This document shows positions 6,144 through 14,686 of a stretch of 64,000 nt of DNA, in pieces. Location of the stretch: assembly GCF_003627075.1 (NCBI RefSeq), contig NZ_CP032630.1, positions 2,170,001 to 2,234,000 on the forward strand, written 5' to 3'. The notes beneath the pieces are model-generated. The model saw only the letters and a program-made list of their open reading frames with translations, had not been told where the DNA came from and did not search any database. The DNA comes from Protaetiibacter intestinalis (lineage in GTDB: Bacteria > Actinomycetota > Actinomycetes > Actinomycetales > Microbacteriaceae). Position 1 is the first letter of the stretch; the number at the start of each line of letters is the position of its first letter. Both the position numbers and the translations under genes were made by a program.

Positions 6144-7393
6144 CCATCCTCGGCATCGCCGACGCCACCGTCGCCTCCCTCGTGCGTCCCGTGACGGGTG
6201 CCGGCCACGACCGCGATGCGGTCGCGGAACGCTTCGCGCGGGCCACCTGGACGAGCCTCGCCGAGCCCGGGGATCGCGTCGCCGGGCTCGTCGTCGCCGC
6301 CCTCGGTGCGGAGGCGGCCCTCGCGGCGCTGCTCGACGACCGGGAGGGCAGACGGCTGCGGCACGCCCTCGCCGAGGCGGAGGTCGAGCTCGACGAGGCC
6401 GAGCTCACCGAGGGCATCGCCCGCTGGACCCCGCGCATCTCCAAGCAGGACGCGCTGCTCGCCTTCCGGCAGGCCGCCCGGTTCGGGCTGAGCTTCGTCG
6501 TGCCCGACGACCCGGACTGGCCCGCGGGATTCGCCGACCTCGGCGAGCACGCGCCCCTCGGGCTCTGGCTGCGGGGTCACCGGCAGGCGCTCGGCCACCT
6601 CCACCGCGCGATCGCGATCGTCGGCGCCCGCGCGGCGACCGGCTACGGCGAGCACGTCACGATCGAGGCCGCCGCGGGCCTCGCCGACCGCGGCTACGCG
6701 ATCGTCTCCGGGGCCGCCTACGGCATCGACGGCGCCGCGCACCGGGCCGCGCTCGCGAGCCGTGCCACCACGATCGCCTTCCTCGCGGGCGGGCTCGACC
6801 GCTTCTACCCCTCGGGGCACGACGCGCTCATCGGCCGCATCGTCGACCACGGCGCCGTGGTCTCCGAGGTGCCGTGCGGGGTCGCGCCCACAAGATGGAG
6901 GTTTCTTCAGAGGAACAGGTTGATAGCGGCCGCGACGCTCGCGACGATCGTCGTCGAGGCCGGATCCCGCTCCGGCTCGCTCAACACGGCGGGCCACGCC
7001 GCCGCCCTCGGCAGGCCCCTCGGAGCGGTGCCCGGGCCCGTCACGAGTCCGGCATCCGCCGGGTGCCACCGGCTGCTCCGCGAATACGACGCGGTGTGCG
7101 TCACGACGGCCCAGGAGATGGCCGAACTCGCCCCGCTGCCGGAGACCGTTGCGGATGCGGAGCCCGAGACCGTCGAGCAGGCGGAGGCCGCCGGATCGCG
7201 CCGGCCCGCGGATCCGAGCGGCACCCGCATCCGCCTGCTCGACGCCCTTGCGCCCCGCAGCCCGCGCACCCCGGAGAAGGTGGCGGCTCTCTCCGGTCTC
7301 GCCGTCGACCGGGTGCGTGCCGAGCTGGGGTTGCTCGCGCTCGAGGGCGCGGTCCGCGAACGCGCGGGCGGCTGGGTGCGGGTCGCGTCGTAG
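6140..7393 (+). CDS. dprA: DNA-processing protein DprA
   Basis: A 417-residue protein that in competent bacteria protects incoming single-stranded DNA and loads RecA. Order: an N-terminal SAM-like region with the WPAGF phrase, the Rossmann core (VGARAATGYG; IVSGAAYGIDGAAHRAAL; FLQRNRLIAA; AVPGPVTSPASAG) and a C-terminal winged-helix domain (about residues 355-415). ATG 6140 overlaps the comM stop by 4 bases. Odd feature: codons 251-262, which encode the conserved RWRFLQRNRLI motif, are AT-rich and use AGA/AGG, CTT, TTG and ATA, codons almost absent elsewhere in the gene (see findings). The protein itself is intact. Confidence 0.94.
   Translation: MTILGIADATVASLVRPVTGAGHDRDAVAERFARATWTSLAEPGDRVAGLVVAALGAEAALAALLDDREGRRLRHALAEAEVELDEAELTEGIARWTPRISKQDALLAFRQAARFGLSFVVPDDPDWPAGFADLGEHAPLGLWLRGHRQALGHLHRAIAIVGARAATGYGEHVTIEAAAGLADRGYAIVSGAAYGIDGAAHRAALASRATTIAFLAGGLDRFYPSGHDALIGRIVDHGAVVSEVPCGVAPTRWRFLQRNRLIAAATLATIVVEAGSRSGSLNTAGHAAALGRPLGAVPGPVTSPASAGCHRLLREYDAVCVTTAQEMAELAPLPETVADAEPETVEQAEAAGSRRPADPSGTRIRLLDALAPRSPRTPEKVAALSGLAVDRVRAELGLLALEGAVRERAGGWVRVAS
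6890..6928 (+). other. AT-rich rare-codon patch inside dprA
   Basis: Twelve consecutive codons (ACA AGA TGG AGG TTT CTT, then CAG AGG AAC AGG TTG ATA) average 42% GC against over 70% on both sides. Four of four arginines use AGA/AGG, and Leu and Ile use CTT, TTG and ATA. The amino acids encoded are the most conserved motif of DprA. The DNA sequence, not the protein, is what stands out. Confidence 0.85.
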
Positions 7394-7418
7394 CGGCCCG
7401 GGCGACGGGGGCGCGGGC

Positions 7419-7430
7419 TACGCTCGCAGC
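7419..7430 (+). promoter_or_regulatory. Leaderless-type -10 element (TACGCT)
   Basis: TACGCT at 7419-7424 is followed after 6 bases by ATG 7431. It marks a new transcription unit after the yraN-comM-dprA operon. Confidence 0.5.
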
Positions 7431-8366
7431 ATGGTCCAGCTCGGGCAGCACGCACCGCCCATCCACGTGATCGCCCACGTGAGCGACACGCATCTGCTCG
7501 GGGGAGGGCGGCCCCTGTACGGGGTCGTCGACACCGACGCCACGGTCGCCCGCGCCTTCGCCCAGCTCGAACGATCGGGGATGCGCCCGGAGGCGATCGT
7601 CATCACGGGCGACCTCGCCGACCTCGGCGAGCCGGATGCCTACCTGCGACTCAAAGCGCTCGTCGAGCCGCCGGCCGAGCGGATGGGGGCGCGCGTCATC
7701 TGGGTCATGGGCAACCACGACGAGCGCGAGCCGTTCTCCTCCCTGCTGATGGGGGAGGAGCCGACGACGGCCGTCCAGGACCGCGTCTACGACGTGAACG
7801 GGCTGCGGATCATCGCCCTCGACTCGACCGTTCCCGGCTACCACCACGGCGACCTCGAGCCCGCCCAGCTCGACTGGCTGCGCGAGCAGCTCGCCACCCC
7901 CGCGCCGCACGGCACGCTGCTGGCGCTGCACCATCCGCCCATCCCGACCCCCGTCGAGCTCATGGCGATCCTCGAACTCGACCACCAGACCGAACTCGCC
8001 GAGGTCGTGCGCGGCAGCGACGTGCGGGCGATCCTCGCCGGCCACCTGCACTACTCGACCACCGGCACCTTCGCGGGCGTCCCCGTGTCGGTCGCGGCGG
8101 CCACCTGCTACACGATCGACACGAGCGCCGAGCCGGGCAGCCTCGCCGGCCTCGACGGCGGCCAGACCTTCAACCTCGTGCACGTGTACGACGACCAGGT
8201 CGTGCACTCGATCGTCCCCATCGGCGACGCCCCGCGCATCGCCGGTTTCTCGGGCGCCTTCCTCGACGCCCTCGCCGCGATGACCCCCGAGGAGCGTCGC
8301 GAAGCCTTCTCCAACAAGCGCTCCACCTTCAACCTCGAAGACCACCTCCGCTCCGCCGCCGGCTGA
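7431..8366 (+). CDS. Calcineurin-like metallophosphoesterase, cyclic-nucleotide phosphodiesterase type
   Basis: A 311-residue metallophosphoesterase. The binuclear metal ligands are all visible in order: D-x-H (SDTHLLGGG), GD ([10 protein letters not shown]), GNHDE, a histidine in LLALHHPP, and GHLHYSTTG. The arrangement matches class III cyclic nucleotide phosphodiesterases (CpdA/Rv0805-like), which hydrolyse cAMP and other phosphodiesters; substrate is inferred from family only. It has no signal peptide. The start is fixed by the -10 box 6 bases upstream; the longer frame overlaps dprA. Confidence 0.87.
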   Translation: MVQLGQHAPPIHVIAHVSDTHLLGGGRPLYGVVDTDATVARAFAQLERSGMRPEAIVITGDLADLGEPDAYLRLKALVEPPAERMGARVIWVMGNHDEREPFSSLLMGEEPTTAVQDRVYDVNGLRIIALDSTVPGYHHGDLEPAQLDWLREQLATPAPHGTLLALHHPPIPTPVELMAILELDHQTELAEVVRGSDVRAILAGHLHYSTTGTFAGVPVSVAAATCYTIDTSAEPGSLAGLDGGQTFNLVHVYDDQVVHSIVPIGDAPRIAGFSGAFLDALAAMTPEERREAFSNKRSTFNLEDHLRSAAG

Positions 8367-8401
8367 GCGTCGCCCGCGGAGGAGCGGCCCGCGGCCCTCC
8401 C

Positions 8402-8443
8402 GCTGGTTGAGTGCCGCGCGAAGCGCGGTGTATCGAAACCAGC
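8402..8443. repeat. Hairpin repeat related to the dispersed intergenic element (reverse orientation)
   Basis: GCTGGTTGAG at one end and TATCGAAACCAGC at the other close a hairpin around GCCGCGCGAAGCGCGG. Read on the minus strand it has the same frame (TCGATAC ... CTCAACCAGC) as the repeats at 1090 and 8492. It lies just after the phosphoesterase gene. Confidence 0.75.
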
Positions 8444-8472
8444 GAAGGCGCCCCTCGACGGGGCGCCTTCGC
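8442..8472 (+). terminator. Strong hairpin, likely terminator
   Basis: GCGAAGGCGCCCC (8442-8454), loop TCGAC, GGGGCGCCTTCGC (8460-8472): a perfect 13-bp stem with a 5-base loop. There is no run of T after it, as is usual for terminators in GC-rich actinobacteria. Position after the phosphoesterase stop fits termination. Confidence 0.65.
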
Positions 8473-8491
8473 TCGGTGAGGGCTCACTGGT

Positions 8492-8583
8492 CCACGTCTG
8501 CATGGGTTTCGATACGCCCGCTGCGCGGGCTACTCAACCAGCGGAGGTGTGGGACGCTGTGCGGGCTACTCAACCCGCGGCGG
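8492..8583. repeat. Copy 2 of the dispersed repeat plus a partial third copy
   Basis: 8492-8544 matches 1090-1143 from CCACGTCTGCA through TCGATACG to CTCAACCAGCGG. At about 8556-8583 a shorter copy follows (GTGCGGGCTACTCAACCCGCGG). The remaining bases to the xerC start show no other feature I can support. Confidence 0.72.
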
Positions 8584-8640
8584 AGGGGCCGCCCCGCCCG
8601 CCTCCTCGGCCGCCGCGGGGGTGCGTGCGAGCATGGGCGC

Positions 8641-9546
8641 ATGGAGTTGCGCGCCGCCGTCGAGGCGTACCTCGCCGAGCTGCGGCTCGAGCGCGGGTAC
8701 TCGGTGCACACCGTGCGCGGCTACGGCCACGACCTCGCCGAGCTGGTCGGCTTCGCGGAGGGGCTCGGCGAGCGCGACACCGCGGCCCTCGACCTCGAGA
8801 CGCTGCGCGACTGGCTCTGGCGCGGCGCCCAGGCGGGCCTCGCCGCCTCCACCCTCGGCCGCCGGGTGTCGTCCGCCCGCACCTTCACGGCGTGGCTCGC
8901 CCGCCGCGGGCTCGTCGAGCCGGATCCCGGACTGCGTCTGCGCACCCCGCGTGCCGGCCGACGCCTGCCGCGTGTGCTGACCCGAGCCCAGATGGACGGC
9001 ATCCTCGAGTCGCTGCACGCCCGGGCCGCCGACGGCGACCCGCTCGCGGTGCGCGACGTCGCCGTCATCGAGCTGCTGTACGCCTCCGCGTTGCGCGTGA
9101 GCGAGCTCGTCGGGCTCGACCTCGACGATGTCGACCGCACCGCCCGCACCCTGCGCGTGCTCGGCAAGGGCGCCAAGGAGCGCGTCGTGCCGTTCGGCGC
9201 CCCCGCGGCGGCGGCGCTCGAGGACTACCTCGCCCGCGCGCGTCCCGCTCTGCGCACCGCAGCATCCAGCCCGGCGCTGCTGCTCGGTGCCCGCGGCGCC
9301 CGGCTCGGCACCCGCAGCGTGTACGAGCTGGTCGCCCGCGAGCTGCACGAGCTGCCCGGCACCGGCCCGTCCGGTCCGCACTCGCTGCGGCACACCGCCG
9401 CCACCCACCTGCTCGACGGCGGCGCCGACCTGCGCATCGTGCAGGAGCTCCTCGGCCACGCGAGCCTCGCCACCACGCAGCTCTACACCCACGTCTCCAC
9501 CGAGCGCCTGCGCGAGAGCTACCGCCTCGCCCACCCCCGCGCCTGA
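8641..9546 (+). CDS. xerC: Tyrosine recombinase XerC
   Basis: A 301-residue site-specific recombinase that with XerD resolves chromosome dimers at dif near the division septum. N-terminal SAM-like DNA-binding domain (residues 1-85), then the catalytic domain with all key residues: Arg in [13 protein letters not shown], Lys in [12 protein letters not shown], His-x-x-Arg in [13 protein letters not shown], His in [17 protein letters not shown] with the Tyr nucleophile. Length and position (between dprA and the M23/rpsB block) fit the chromosomal XerC rather than a phage integrase. ATG 8641 is used; upstream sequence is intergenic repeat. Confidence 0.9.
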   Translation: MELRAAVEAYLAELRLERGYSVHTVRGYGHDLAELVGFAEGLGERDTAALDLETLRDWLWRGAQAGLAASTLGRRVSSARTFTAWLARRGLVEPDPGLRLRTPRAGRRLPRVLTRAQMDGILESLHARAADGDPLAVRDVAVIELLYASALRVSELVGLDLDDVDRTARTLRVLGKGAKERVVPFGAPAAAALEDYLARARPALRTAASSPALLLGARGARLGTRSVYELVARELHELPGTGPSGPHSLRHTAATHLLDGGADLRIVQELLGHASLATTQLYTHVSTERLRESYRLAHPRA

Positions 9547-9554
9547 ACGACCTC

Positions 9555-9705
9555 CGCAACTCAGGAGAACCCCGCCTCGGCGCGCCTTCCGCCGCCGAAA
9601 GCGGTGCATCTCCTGAGTTGCGAAACCGCCCGTTTCCGCAACTCAGGAGATGCACCTCGTGGGCCGTGGTCGCGGCCCCAGACAGGGCGGATCTCCTGAG
9701 TTGCG
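9555..9705. repeat. Two tandem palindromes built from one 13-bp arm
   Basis: CGCAACTCAGGAG at 9555-9567 and 9637-9649, and its reverse complement CTCCTGAGTTGCG at 9610-9622 and 9693-9705, alternate forward-reverse-forward-reverse. Each pair can fold into a hairpin with a loop of about 42 bases. It fills the gap between xerC and the convergent M23 peptidase gene, so it may act as a two-way terminator. Confidence 0.85.
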
Positions 9706-9736
9706 AAAGCTGCGGGACGGGCGGTGGCGGATGCCG

Positions 9737-10186
9737 TCAGGGCAGCGGGAGCAGCACCGCCCGCGGCTGGCCGCCGAGGAAGAGCAGGGGCGACACGTAG
9801 GCGCCGTCGATCCGCGCCCCGAGGTGCAGGCACGCGGTGGCGCAGTGGCCCGCGACCAGGGTGCCGATCACCTGCCCGCGGCGCACGGCATCCCCCTCCC
9901 GCAGCTCGGTGCTCACGGGCTCGTAGCTCGAGAGCACGCCGCCCCCGTGGTCGATCGACAGCACCGGCCGATCGACCACCCAGCCCGCGAAGTGCACGAC
10001 GCCGTCGGCGGGCGCGCGCACGACGGCGCCCTCGGGGGCGCGGATGTCGATGCCGCGGTGCCCGGAGGAGTACGGGGTGGCCGGCGCGAGGTACGGCCGC
10101 ACGACCGGGTGGGGTGCGGCGACGGGCCACGCCCACAGCGACGCGGCGACGACCGCCGCCACCATCCGCCTCACCGGAACCCGCAT
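9737..10186 (-). CDS. M23 family metallopeptidase (secreted, lysostaphin-like)
   Basis: A predicted 149-residue exported peptidase. Signal: MRVPVRRM followed by a hydrophobic stretch ending WAWPVAAP. The catalytic zinc domain shows [15 protein letters not shown] (HxxxD ligands) and [15 protein letters not shown] (HLG motif with the last histidine). M23 enzymes cut glycyl or D-alanyl bonds in peptidoglycan; the short length suggests a bare catalytic domain. ATG 10186 is chosen by the signal peptide. Divergent from rpsB; convergent with xerC. Confidence 0.87.
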   Translation of the reverse strand: MRVPVRRMVAAVVAASLWAWPVAAPHPVVRPYLAPATPYSSGHRGIDIRAPEGAVVRAPADGVVHFAGWVVDRPVLSIDHGGGVLSSYEPVSTELREGDAVRRGQVIGTLVAGHCATACLHLGARIDGAYVSPLLFLGGQPRAVLLPLP

Positions 10187-10504
10187 CCGCCCATGCTTCC
10201 GCGGCGAGCGATCCCGCCGAGCCGATCGGCCCGCTCCCGGGGAGAAGCCCGCGGTCCGCGAGCGGGGGAGGGGCGGAGCGGCGGGGGCGGGGATGGTACA
10301 GTTGCACCAGCACCCGTTTCGGCGGGTGACTTCGCGTGCCCATCGTTCGTCAGAACGGCACAACGGCCCACATCCTTCGGTCCGCCTCGCACGAGGCGGC
10401 GGATGCTGCGCCGGGGCACCAGGGATCGCGGCCACCAGGTCCGCGGCAGACAACTGAGAACAGCGGGACGGCAGCGCCGTGCCCGCGAGAGAAGGAGAAC
10501 GGCC
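10187..10504 (+). promoter_or_regulatory. rpsB promoter and long 5' leader (no gene)
   Basis: This 318-base gap has no credible reading frame. TACAGT at 10297-10302 is a good -10 hexamer, giving a leader of about 195 bases before rpsB. The leader contains several GC-rich inverted segments (e.g. CCGCCTCGCACGAGGCGG around 10381-10401) and ends in the ribosome binding site GAGAAGGAG just before ATG 10505. Ribosomal protein S2 represses its own leader in enteric bacteria; whether this one is a cognate regulator is inference. Confidence 0.5.
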
Positions 10505-11551
10505 ATGGCCGTCGTCACCATCCGCCAGCTGCTCGACAGCGGCGTGCACTTCGGACACCAGACCCGTCGCTGGAACCCGAAGGTCAAGCGCTTCATCCTC
10601 ACCGAGCGCAGCGGCATCCACATCATCGACCTGCAGAAGTCGCTGTCCTACATCGACAGCGCCTACGACTACGTCAAGGAGACGGTCGCCCACGGCGGCA
10701 CCATCCTCTTCGTCGGCACCAAGAAGCAGGCCCAGGAGGCCATCGCCGAGCAGGCGACCCGCGTCGGCCAGCCCTACGTCAACCAGCGTTGGCTCGGCGG
10801 ACTCCTCACCAACTTCCAGACGGTCTCCAAGCGTCTCGCGCGCATGAAGGAGCTCGAGGAGATCGACTTCGACGACACGACGAAGGGCTTCACCAAGAAG
10901 GAGCTCCTCATCAAGAAGCGCGAGCTCGACAAGCTGCACAAGACCCTCGGCGGTATCCGCAACCTCACCAAGACCCCGAGCGCGATCTGGGTCGTCGACT
11001 CGAAGCGCGAGCACCTCGCGGTCAACGAGGCCACCAAGCTCGGCATCCCGGTGATCGGCATCCTCGACACCAACGCCGACCCCGACGAGCTGCAGTACCC
11101 GATCCCGGGCAACGACGATGCGATCCGCTCGGTGGGCCTGCTCACCCGCATCATCGCCGACGCCGCGGCCGAGGGCCTCATCCAGCGCCACCAGAAGACC
11201 GAGGAGTCGGGCAACGTCTCCGCGGTCGAGCCGCTGGCCGAGTGGGAGCGCGAGCTGCTCGAGGCCTCGAGCAACCCCGAGTCGGTCGCCGAGCAGATCG
11301 AGGCCGTCGACAACCGTGTCGAGGGTGACGTGGAGGCGGGCGCCGTGGCCGAGGTCGTCGAGGCCGAGACCCCCGTCGCCGAGAACGACGCGGATGCCGT
11401 GGTCGCCGAGCACGAGGCCGCCGCCGACCCGACGCTCGTCCCCGAGCACGCGCCCGAGTCGGACGAGCTGACCGAGGCGAAGGCCGAGGTCGCGGAGGAG
11501 AAGCCCGCCCCCGCCAAGAAGCCCGCGGCCAAGAAGACCGCCGCCAAGTAA
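10505..11551 (+). CDS. rpsB: 30S ribosomal protein S2
   Basis: A 348-residue ribosomal protein S2, which joins the small subunit late and helps hold S1 and mRNA. The conserved start [24 protein letters not shown] and the motif [12 protein letters not shown] are clear; the S2 core ends near residue 255. The extra ~90 residues are an acidic Ala/Glu/Val-rich stretch that finishes in a basic [11 protein letters not shown] tail, longer than the usual S2 length of about 240-280 residues but seen in actinobacteria. It is followed by tsf after 29 bases, the normal pairing. Confidence 0.98.
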   Translation: MAVVTIRQLLDSGVHFGHQTRRWNPKVKRFILTERSGIHIIDLQKSLSYIDSAYDYVKETVAHGGTILFVGTKKQAQEAIAEQATRVGQPYVNQRWLGGLLTNFQTVSKRLARMKELEEIDFDDTTKGFTKKELLIKKRELDKLHKTLGGIRNLTKTPSAIWVVDSKREHLAVNEATKLGIPVIGILDTNADPDELQYPIPGNDDAIRSVGLLTRIIADAAAEGLIQRHQKTEESGNVSAVEPLAEWERELLEASSNPESVAEQIEAVDNRVEGDVEAGAVAEVVEAETPVAENDADAVVAEHEAAADPTLVPEHAPESDELTEAKAEVAEEKPAPAKKPAAKKTAAK

Positions 11552-11580
11552 TCCCGAACCAAGAGTTAGGAACCGAATCC

Positions 11581-12408
11581 ATGGCCAACTTCAGCCTGGA
11601 AGACGTGAAGGCCCTGCGCGAGCGCCTCGGCACCGGCATGGTCGACACCAAGAACGCCCTCGTCGAGGCGGATGGCGACATCGAGAAGGCCGTCGAGATC
11701 CTGCGGCTCAAGGGTGCGAAGGGCAACGCGAAGCGTGCCGACCGTTCCACGAGCGAGGGCCTCGTCGCCGTCGTCGAGTCGGCGACCGCCGTGACGCTCA
11801 TCGAGCTCGCCTGCGAGACCGACTTCGTCGCGAAGAACGACAAGTTCGTCGCGCTCGCCGAGAAGATCGTGGGCGCGCTCGCCGACTCGGGCGCCGAGAC
11901 CGTGGATGCCGCCCTCGCGGTGGCCGTCGACGGCGGCACCGTGGGCTCGCTCATCGAGGACCAGGCCGCGACCCTCGGCGAGAAGGTCGAGCTGCGTCGC
12001 GTGGCCCGCATCGCCGGCGAGAAGTTCGCCGTCTACCTGCACCGCACCTCGAAGGACCTCCCGCCGCAGATCGGCGTCGTGGTCTCCTACACGGGGGACG
12101 ACGCGGAGACCGCCCGCTCGATCGCGCAGCACATCTCGTTCGCCGACCCGAGCTACCTCTCGCGCGACGACGTGCCGGAGGCCGAGGTCGCCAACGAGCG
12201 TCGCATCGTCGAGCAGATCAGCCGCGAGGAGGGCAAGCCGGAGGCCGCCCTCCCGAAGATCGTCGAGGGCCGCGTGGGCGCCTTCTTCAAGCAGGTCGCC
12301 CTGCTCGAGCAGGACTACGCGCGCGACAACAAGCTCACCGTCGGCAAGGTTCTCGCCGACGCGGGTCTGACCGTGACGGGCTTCGCCCGCTTCAAGGTCG
12401 GCGCCTGA
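11581..12408 (+). CDS. tsf: Elongation factor Ts
   Basis: A 275-residue guanine-nucleotide exchange factor that recharges EF-Tu. N-terminal UBA-like domain with LREKTGxGM-type motif ([19 protein letters not shown]), then the family phrase [13 protein letters not shown] at about residues 74-86, and the dimerisation core to the C-terminus. The usual TDFV motif that inserts into EF-Tu is intact. A weak ribosome binding site (TTAGGA) precedes ATG 11581. It is co-transcribed with rpsB, and a strong hairpin follows its stop. Confidence 0.98.
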   Translation: MANFSLEDVKALRERLGTGMVDTKNALVEADGDIEKAVEILRLKGAKGNAKRADRSTSEGLVAVVESATAVTLIELACETDFVAKNDKFVALAEKIVGALADSGAETVDAALAVAVDGGTVGSLIEDQAATLGEKVELRRVARIAGEKFAVYLHRTSKDLPPQIGVVVSYTGDDAETARSIAQHISFADPSYLSRDDVPEAEVANERRIVEQISREEGKPEAALPKIVEGRVGAFFKQVALLEQDYARDNKLTVGKVLADAGLTVTGFARFKVGA

Positions 12409-12420
12409 GCAGCACCGCAC

Positions 12421-12461
12421 GAGGAGGGGCCCCGGATCCGAGCGATCCGGGGCCCCTCCTC
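12421..12461 (+). terminator. Strong rho-independent-type hairpin after tsf
   Basis: A perfect 18-bp stem: GAGGAGGGGCCCCGGATC (12421-12438), loop CGAGC, GATCCGGGGCCCCTCCTC (12444-12461). It has no T-run, as is common in this phylum. It closes the rpsB-tsf unit, and pyrH has its own -10 element at 12481. Confidence 0.85.
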
Positions 12462-12480
12462 GTCGGGCGTGGGGACCGGG

Positions 12481-12486
12481 TACGAT
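12481..12486 (+). promoter_or_regulatory. -10 element (TACGAT) for pyrH
   Basis: TACGAT lies directly after the tsf terminator and 41 bases before ATG 12528. The short leader carries a GGAAGG ribosome binding site 7 bases before the start. Confidence 0.5.
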
Positions 12487-12527
12487 TCTTGACGGCCCAC
12501 CCGCCGCATCCCCCCGGAAGGACCCCC

Positions 12528-13259
12528 ATGCCGAACCGCCGCCGCCGCGTCCTCCTCAAGCTCTCGGGTGAGGCGTTCGGCGCCGGTTCCCTCGGCGTCA
12601 ACCCGGATGTCATCGCCGGCATCGCGAAGGAGATCGCGGCCGCGACCCCGCGCGACGAGGACGACCCGGACGGCGTCGAGGTCGCGGTGGTCGTCGGGGG
12701 CGGCAACTTCTTCCGCGGCGCCGAGCTCAGCCAGCGCGGCATGGACCGCGGCCGCGCCGACTACATGGGCATGCTCGGCACCGTCATGAACGCGCTCGCC
12801 CTGCAGGACTTCCTCGAGCAGGCGGGCGCCCAGGTGCGCGTGCAGTCCGCGATCGCCATGACCCAGGTGGCCGAGCCCTACATCCCGCTGCGTGCCGAAC
12901 GGCACCTCGAGAAGGGCCGCGTCGTCATCTTCGGCGCGGGCGCGGGCCTGCCCTACTTCTCCACCGACACCGTCTCCGCCCAGCGCGCCCTCGAGATCGG
13001 TGCGGATGCCGTGCTGGTCGCCAAGAACGGCGTCGACGGCGTCTACGACGACGACCCGCGCAAGAACCCGAACGCGAAGAAGCTCGACACGATCAGCTAC
13101 CAGCAGGCGCTCGTGCAGGGCCTCAAGGTGGTCGACTCGACCGCGTTCAGCCTCTGCATGGACAACGGCATGCCGATGCTCGTGTTCGGCATGGAGCCCG
13201 CGGGCAACATCACGAAGGCGCTCGAGGGCGAGCACATCGGCACCCTCGTGACTGCCTGA
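12528..13259 (+). CDS. pyrH: UMP kinase
   Basis: A 243-residue hexameric kinase that converts UMP to UDP, the first committed step towards all pyrimidine triphosphates. Motifs of the bacterial amino-acid-kinase fold: [13 protein letters not shown] at the N-terminus, [11 protein letters not shown], the UMP-binding region [28 protein letters not shown] and the C-terminal [17 protein letters not shown]. Complete and of usual length. It follows the tsf terminator, with a ribosome binding site GGAAGG. The next gene starts 8 bases after its stop, so these are probably in one unit. Confidence 0.97.
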   Translation: MPNRRRRVLLKLSGEAFGAGSLGVNPDVIAGIAKEIAAATPRDEDDPDGVEVAVVVGGGNFFRGAELSQRGMDRGRADYMGMLGTVMNALALQDFLEQAGAQVRVQSAIAMTQVAEPYIPLRAERHLEKGRVVIFGAGAGLPYFSTDTVSAQRALEIGADAVLVAKNGVDGVYDDDPRKNPNAKKLDTISYQQALVQGLKVVDSTAFSLCMDNGMPMLVFGMEPAGNITKALEGEHIGTLVTA

Positions 13260-13267
13260 GCGGCGAG

Positions 13268-14092
13268 ATGAACGACCGCTACGGCGAGGACGTCCTCGCG
13301 GGCGACTGGCGCGCCCGCGGCCGCAAGGTCGTGCCGCAGCTGGCCGCCGAGCGCGGGCTCGTCGTCGAACTGCCGGACGGCTTCGTGGGCGCCGTCGTCG
13401 GCGTCGAGAAGGGCAACGTGGGCCTCGAGGATCGCGGCGGACGGGTGCGCTGGTTCCCGCTGGGCGGCGGCTTCCTCGTCGACGGCGAGGCCGCCGTGCT
13501 GACCGTGCCGAAGGCTGCGGCCCCGGGTCGGGCCTACACGGCATCCGGATCGCGCGCCGCCCCGGCCCAGCGCGCCCGGGTGGCGCGCGCGAGCCGCATC
13601 TACGTCGAGGGTCGCCACGACGCGGAGCTCGTCGAGAAGGTGTGGGGTGCGGACCTGCGGGCAGAGGGCGTCGTGGTCGAGTTCCTCGCCGGCGTCGACC
13701 ACCTGCCCGCCGCCCTCGCCGAGGTGGGCCCGGATGCCACGCGCCGCATCGGGGTGCTCGTCGACCATCTCGTGCCCGGCTCCAAGGAGGCCCGCATCGC
13801 GCAGCAGGTGCAGGGACCGCACGTGCTCGTCGTGGGCCACCCCTACATCGACGTGTGGCAGGCGGTGCGCCCCGAGCGCCTCGGTGTCCTCGAGTGGCCC
13901 GTCATCCCGCGCGGCGTCGAGTGGAAGCACGGGGTCTGCGAGGCCCTCGGCTGGCCGCACGCCGACCAGGCGGACATCGCGGCGGCCTGGCAGCGCATCC
14001 TCGGCCGGGTGCGCGGCTACACGGATCTCGAGCCGAGTCTGCTGGGTCGTGTCGAGCAGCTCATCGACTTCGTCACGGCATCCGATCAGTAA
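13268..14092 (+). CDS. DUF3097 family protein
   Basis: A 274-residue protein of DUF3097, an actinobacterial family of unknown role. N-terminal part (residues 1-80) is SH3-like in look, with GFVGAVVGVEKGNVGLEDR; a linker follows; the second half begins with RIYVEGRHDAELVEKVWG, which resembles the start of a Toprim-like domain (conserved Glu), and contains RIGVLVDHLVPGSKE, with an Asp that could bind metal in such a fold. The Toprim reading is my inference. It lies between pyrH and frr, where most genomes have nothing. Confidence 0.85.
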   Translation: MNDRYGEDVLAGDWRARGRKVVPQLAAERGLVVELPDGFVGAVVGVEKGNVGLEDRGGRVRWFPLGGGFLVDGEAAVLTVPKAAAPGRAYTASGSRAAPAQRARVARASRIYVEGRHDAELVEKVWGADLRAEGVVVEFLAGVDHLPAALAEVGPDATRRIGVLVDHLVPGSKEARIAQQVQGPHVLVVGHPYIDVWQAVRPERLGVLEWPVIPRGVEWKHGVCEALGWPHADQADIAAAWQRILGRVRGYTDLEPSLLGRVEQLIDFVTASDQ

Positions 14093-14134
14093 GCTTGAGC
14101 CGGTATCGACCGGAGCACCGAAGGAGCCACCCCC

Positions 14135-14686
14135 GTGATCAGTGACGTTCTCGCCGAGGCCAAGGAGAAGATGAACCGGGCCGTCGAGGTGGCCAAGGAC
14201 GACTTCGCGACGGTGCGGACCGGGCGGGCGAACCCCGCGCTGTTCCAGAAGCTCCTCGTGGAGTACTACGGCACGCCGACGCCGCTCGCGCAGCTCGCCG
14301 GCCTGCAGAACCCCGAGGCCCGGGTGCTCATCATCACGCCGTACGACAAGGCGGCGCTCAAGGACATCGAGAAGGCCATCGTCGCGGCCTCCCACCTCGG
14401 CGCGACGCCCAACAACGACGGCAACATCATCCGCGTGACCATGCCCGAGCTGACCGAGGAGCGCCGCAAGGACTACGTGAAGCTCGTGCGGTCGAAGGGC
14501 GAGGACGCGAAGATCGTGCTGCGCAACCTCCGGCGCAAGGCGAAGGACGACCTCGACGCCACCAAGGAGGTCGGCGAGGACGAGATCGCCCGGGCCGAGA
14601 AGGAGCTCGACTCCCTCACGAAGTCCCACGTCGACGCGATCGACGAGGCCCTCAAGCGCAAGGAAGCCGAGCTGCTCGAGGTCTGA
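14135..14686 (+). CDS. frr: Ribosome recycling factor
   Basis: A 183-residue factor that with EF-G splits the post-termination ribosome. The family's two halves are evident: the long three-helix bundle with [26 protein letters not shown] at the N-terminus, the small beta domain ([28 protein letters not shown]), and the C-terminal helices with RRKAKDDLD. The GTG start is preceded by AAGGAG (8-base spacing). Its stop overlaps the cdsA start by one base. Confidence 0.97.
   Translation: MISDVLAEAKEKMNRAVEVAKDDFATVRTGRANPALFQKLLVEYYGTPTPLAQLAGLQNPEARVLIITPYDKAALKDIEKAIVAASHLGATPNNDGNIIRVTMPELTEERRKDYVKLVRSKGEDAKIVLRNLRRKAKDDLDATKEVGEDEIARAEKELDSLTKSHVDAIDEALKRKEAELLEV

Noticed and set aside
8641..9546. 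Tyrosine recombinase as a prophage or island integrase
   Set aside because: Its neighbours are housekeeping genes in standard order, its size and motifs fit chromosomal XerC, and no attachment site or phage genes are near.
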